Position numbers and translations under genes: made by a program. Below are positions 62,201 through 64,000 of a stretch of 64,000 nucleotides of DNA, piece after piece. Each line of letters starts with the position of its first letter. Position 1 is the stretch's first letter. The stretch comes from Adineta steineri (lineage: Eukaryota > Rotifera > Eurotatoria > Adinetida > Adinetidae). Below the pieces are notes generated by a model. The model made no database searches and had not been told where the DNA came from. It worked only from the letters and a program-made list of their open reading frames with translations. Location of the stretch: positions 117,778-181,777 of the forward strand of contig CAJNOI010000176.1 of NCBI GenBank assembly GCA_905250115.1, read 5' to 3'.

Positions 62201-63116
62201 TCATTAATTGTTTGCACCCGTTTGTCTGTACATACCATTGTGGCCTTTCTGTATCGACTGAATTGTCTGCTGAAAATGAACTGTATTGGTATTAATAAAA
62301 ACAGTACTGAATAGCCGAATAATGTTGGTAAACCGATCGTCCACCAAATAAGGCCAAACATTGCAAGAGCTTCAAAAGGTACCATTAATAAAGCATGTAC
62401 GTAAATGCTTAATTCTGCAAATTTATTAGCATCATTTGATACTAAATTAATCGTCTGAGCTGCAGTAGTCTTGTGAAGAGCTGCGGTATTGATGGTTAAC
62501 AAGTGCTTATAGATAGCAGATGATAATGCATTACGAGCTCGCACGCCTATGCGTGTATTTCTAAACATAATCTGTTGTTGAGTGGTTGCTTGTATAATTG
62601 CAGCAATGAAAAGAGCAATAGCATATAGATAACCCGTATAAGTGGGTAATCCTGAGTGATCTTCAATATAGAGAACAATTTGACGAAGAAGCAATGGCTG
62701 TGAAATACGAGCTATACTAAATGGAAAAACAATCAGCATACTCGTTAAAAAGTCTTTATAAAATATTTTAATGAATACATTCCATGTGCCTGGCCATTTA
62801 GAACTATGCTGATTTACTCTGTTTAATAATACCGAACATTTTTCTTTGGCGGAAAGATCATTAAGATCGTCTTCAACAAGCGTACGTTTATTAGCCAGGG
62901 AAAGAATAGGTGATACCCACAAAAATAGTGGTATCTGTATCCATCTTGTCCACGATGATTCGGCCCAATGTAATCGACATGATTGCCGCTGTTGATCTAG
63001 AAAATAGTATAATTAATCAGAATCTGATTCTTCTGATAATGCTCACTTTCCGTTGATGGAGATACTTTAGATGCAGAAAAAGATATGAATTCAACGTTTG
63101 ACTGTTTCTTCATCAT
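59268..63116 (-). CDS. MRP-type (ABCC) ABC transporter
   Basis: Three exons, 63047-63116, 59913-62996 and 59268-59839, with 50-bp and 73-bp introns (both phase 1), give 1241 residues; a second ATG lies at 63113. It is a full transporter without the extra N-terminal TMD0: TMD1, NBD1, TMD2, NBD2, as in ABCC4-like proteins. NBD1 has Walker A GAIGAGKSTLL (about residue 450), signature LSGGQKARISLARAL and Walker B LYLLDDPLAAVD. NBD2 has Walker A GRTGAGKSSLL, split by the last intron, signature LSAGERQLICVARAI and Walker B ILLIDEATANVD. Both sites look catalytically complete. The family exports organic anions, conjugates and nucleotides across the plasma membrane using ATP. TMD2 carries ENNPSGRILNRASKD, the usual coupling region. 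Codon use is less AT-biased than neighbouring genes. Confidence 0.93.
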
Positions 63117-64000
63117 CTACTGACGGTCGACTTTTTTGTGAGTGAATGTAGGCAACCATTTATAATCTCTAGTTTTTATTTTGTCGTTTCTTATCTCATT
63201 TTCAACAGAACCTTACGAATTAAGTGGCTTTCTTTAGTTTGATAGGTAACCTATAAAACTTTATAACTAGAAAAAAAAACGAGATTCATTTAATCATATA
63301 TAAAATATCTTCAAGAATTGGTGAAAGCAATAAAGCAGCATAATCGTACTCTTTAATAGTGTTGTCGATTCGCCTTCACGTTTAATTTAAAATACTGAAA
63401 AGATTTCAATACAACAGCACGAAAGATTACATTTCAAAAACTGCTATTAACATAATTATCAATCCTGAATAGATGAGTCTTCAGATTATTCGCACTATGA
63501 TTGTCAACGGAGAGAATTAATGAAAATCGAGTACTTCACAAAATAATCCTTCGAAATTTATCTGAGATGGAGATCTCCGACCTACGGTTCATTGTCCTCG
63601 CAACCTTAATAAAAACCACATTATTGCCCCCCTTCTACAAATCATCTACTGATTCTCGGACCATTTCTGTGCTAGCAAAAATCGAAAAAAAGTTTTTGAG
63701 ACACGGTCCGATTTCACCCACACCCACATTCTATAAAGAGAGATTATTAGCTAATTAATGTTGATGTTAAAAGTAGAAAACAATAATAATATATTCTTTA
63801 TAACATGTTTTATAACAGTAAAAAGAAAAATTTGATAACATGTATAACCAAAAAACATAACAAAGTAGTAAAAAATTTACTTTTTTCTCTTTTTGATCTT
63901 GAATATTTTTTTTCCGATTGAATAGCTAATTCGATTGATGATGGGTGTGGGGGTGGGTGTGGGTGTGGATCTAGGTGTCAACAGAAAGTGTAATTACAAG
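63117..64000. other. Upstream region of the ABC transporter
   Basis: Should contain the minus-strand promoter; no core element recognised. The open frame at 63501-63758 is not convincing. A C-rich word TTCACCCACACCCACA lies at 63713-63728 and a G-rich arm at 63942-63968. Confidence 0.4.
63942..63968. repeat. Telomere-like G-rich arm H7, partner not yet seen
   Basis: GGGTGTGGGGGTGGGTGTGG followed by GTGTGG: nearly four TGTGGG-like units. In the other six hairpins the C-rich arm follows within about 15-25 bases; here none appears before the window ends at 64000. The only nearby C-rich arm is 63713-63728, on the other side. Confidence 0.55.

Noticed and set aside
63501-63758. Plus-strand 85-codon frame near the window end
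   Set aside because: It starts without ATG, no motif is visible and it runs through a telomere-like C-rich word.

Overview
The window looks like nuclear DNA of a bdelloid rotifer. It is AT-rich, with mostly 50-75 bp GT-AG introns (about 60 bp typical) and compact genes on both strands. The gene families fit that group: expanded rhodopsin-like receptors, FG-GAP/VCBS repeat proteins, R-S-E ADP-ribosyltransferases, ARM/TIR/SAM proteins and plant- or fungus-like genes. The assignment rests on this gene mix; there is no marker gene. Two 10-base N gaps (30632-30641, 45522-45531) lie inside tandem repeats.

Layout. 1-11,700: tandem segmental duplication carrying three near-identical minus-strand GPCR genes (2408-3524, 5881-7001, 9587-10721); the first kilobase is the 5' flank of a further copy expected left of the window. 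12,722-12,978: a two-exon potato inhibitor I-like gene. 17,483-19,003: a three-exon GPCR. 21,506-22,637: a decayed membrane/ectodomain pseudogene. 24,687-26,273: an eight-exon secreted, Thr-rich protein with a duplicated Cys module. 28,916-31,490 and 38,870-39,690: two copies of a non-coding block, the first split by about 1.8 kb of C-rich minisatellite DNA. Between them lie an ADP-ribosyltransferase gene, an FG-GAP protein and a two-TM protein. 42,460-43,704: a cold-shock-domain protein. 44,693-45,654: a hAT-type foldback element with exact target duplications. 46,307-48,117: Xaa-Pro aminopeptidase. 49,975-51,357: a GPCR whose tail is interrupted by a 277-bp hAT MITE. 52,420-55,149: ARM-TIR-TM-SAM protein. 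57,161-58,351: BAHD-type acyltransferase. 59,268-63,116: MRP/ABCC transporter.

No operon or single pathway joins these genes. The receptors are presumably environmental or peptide sensors; the aminopeptidase, protease inhibitor, acyltransferase and ABCC pump would fit protein turnover and small-molecule handling, but that is only inference. The most unusual non-coding signal is a set of short G-rich/C-rich hairpins made of TGTGGG-like telomere-type sequence, always arranged as in a head-to-head telomere fusion, scattered between genes. All gene models come from reading splice sites and frames by eye; family names are from motif recognition, not searches.
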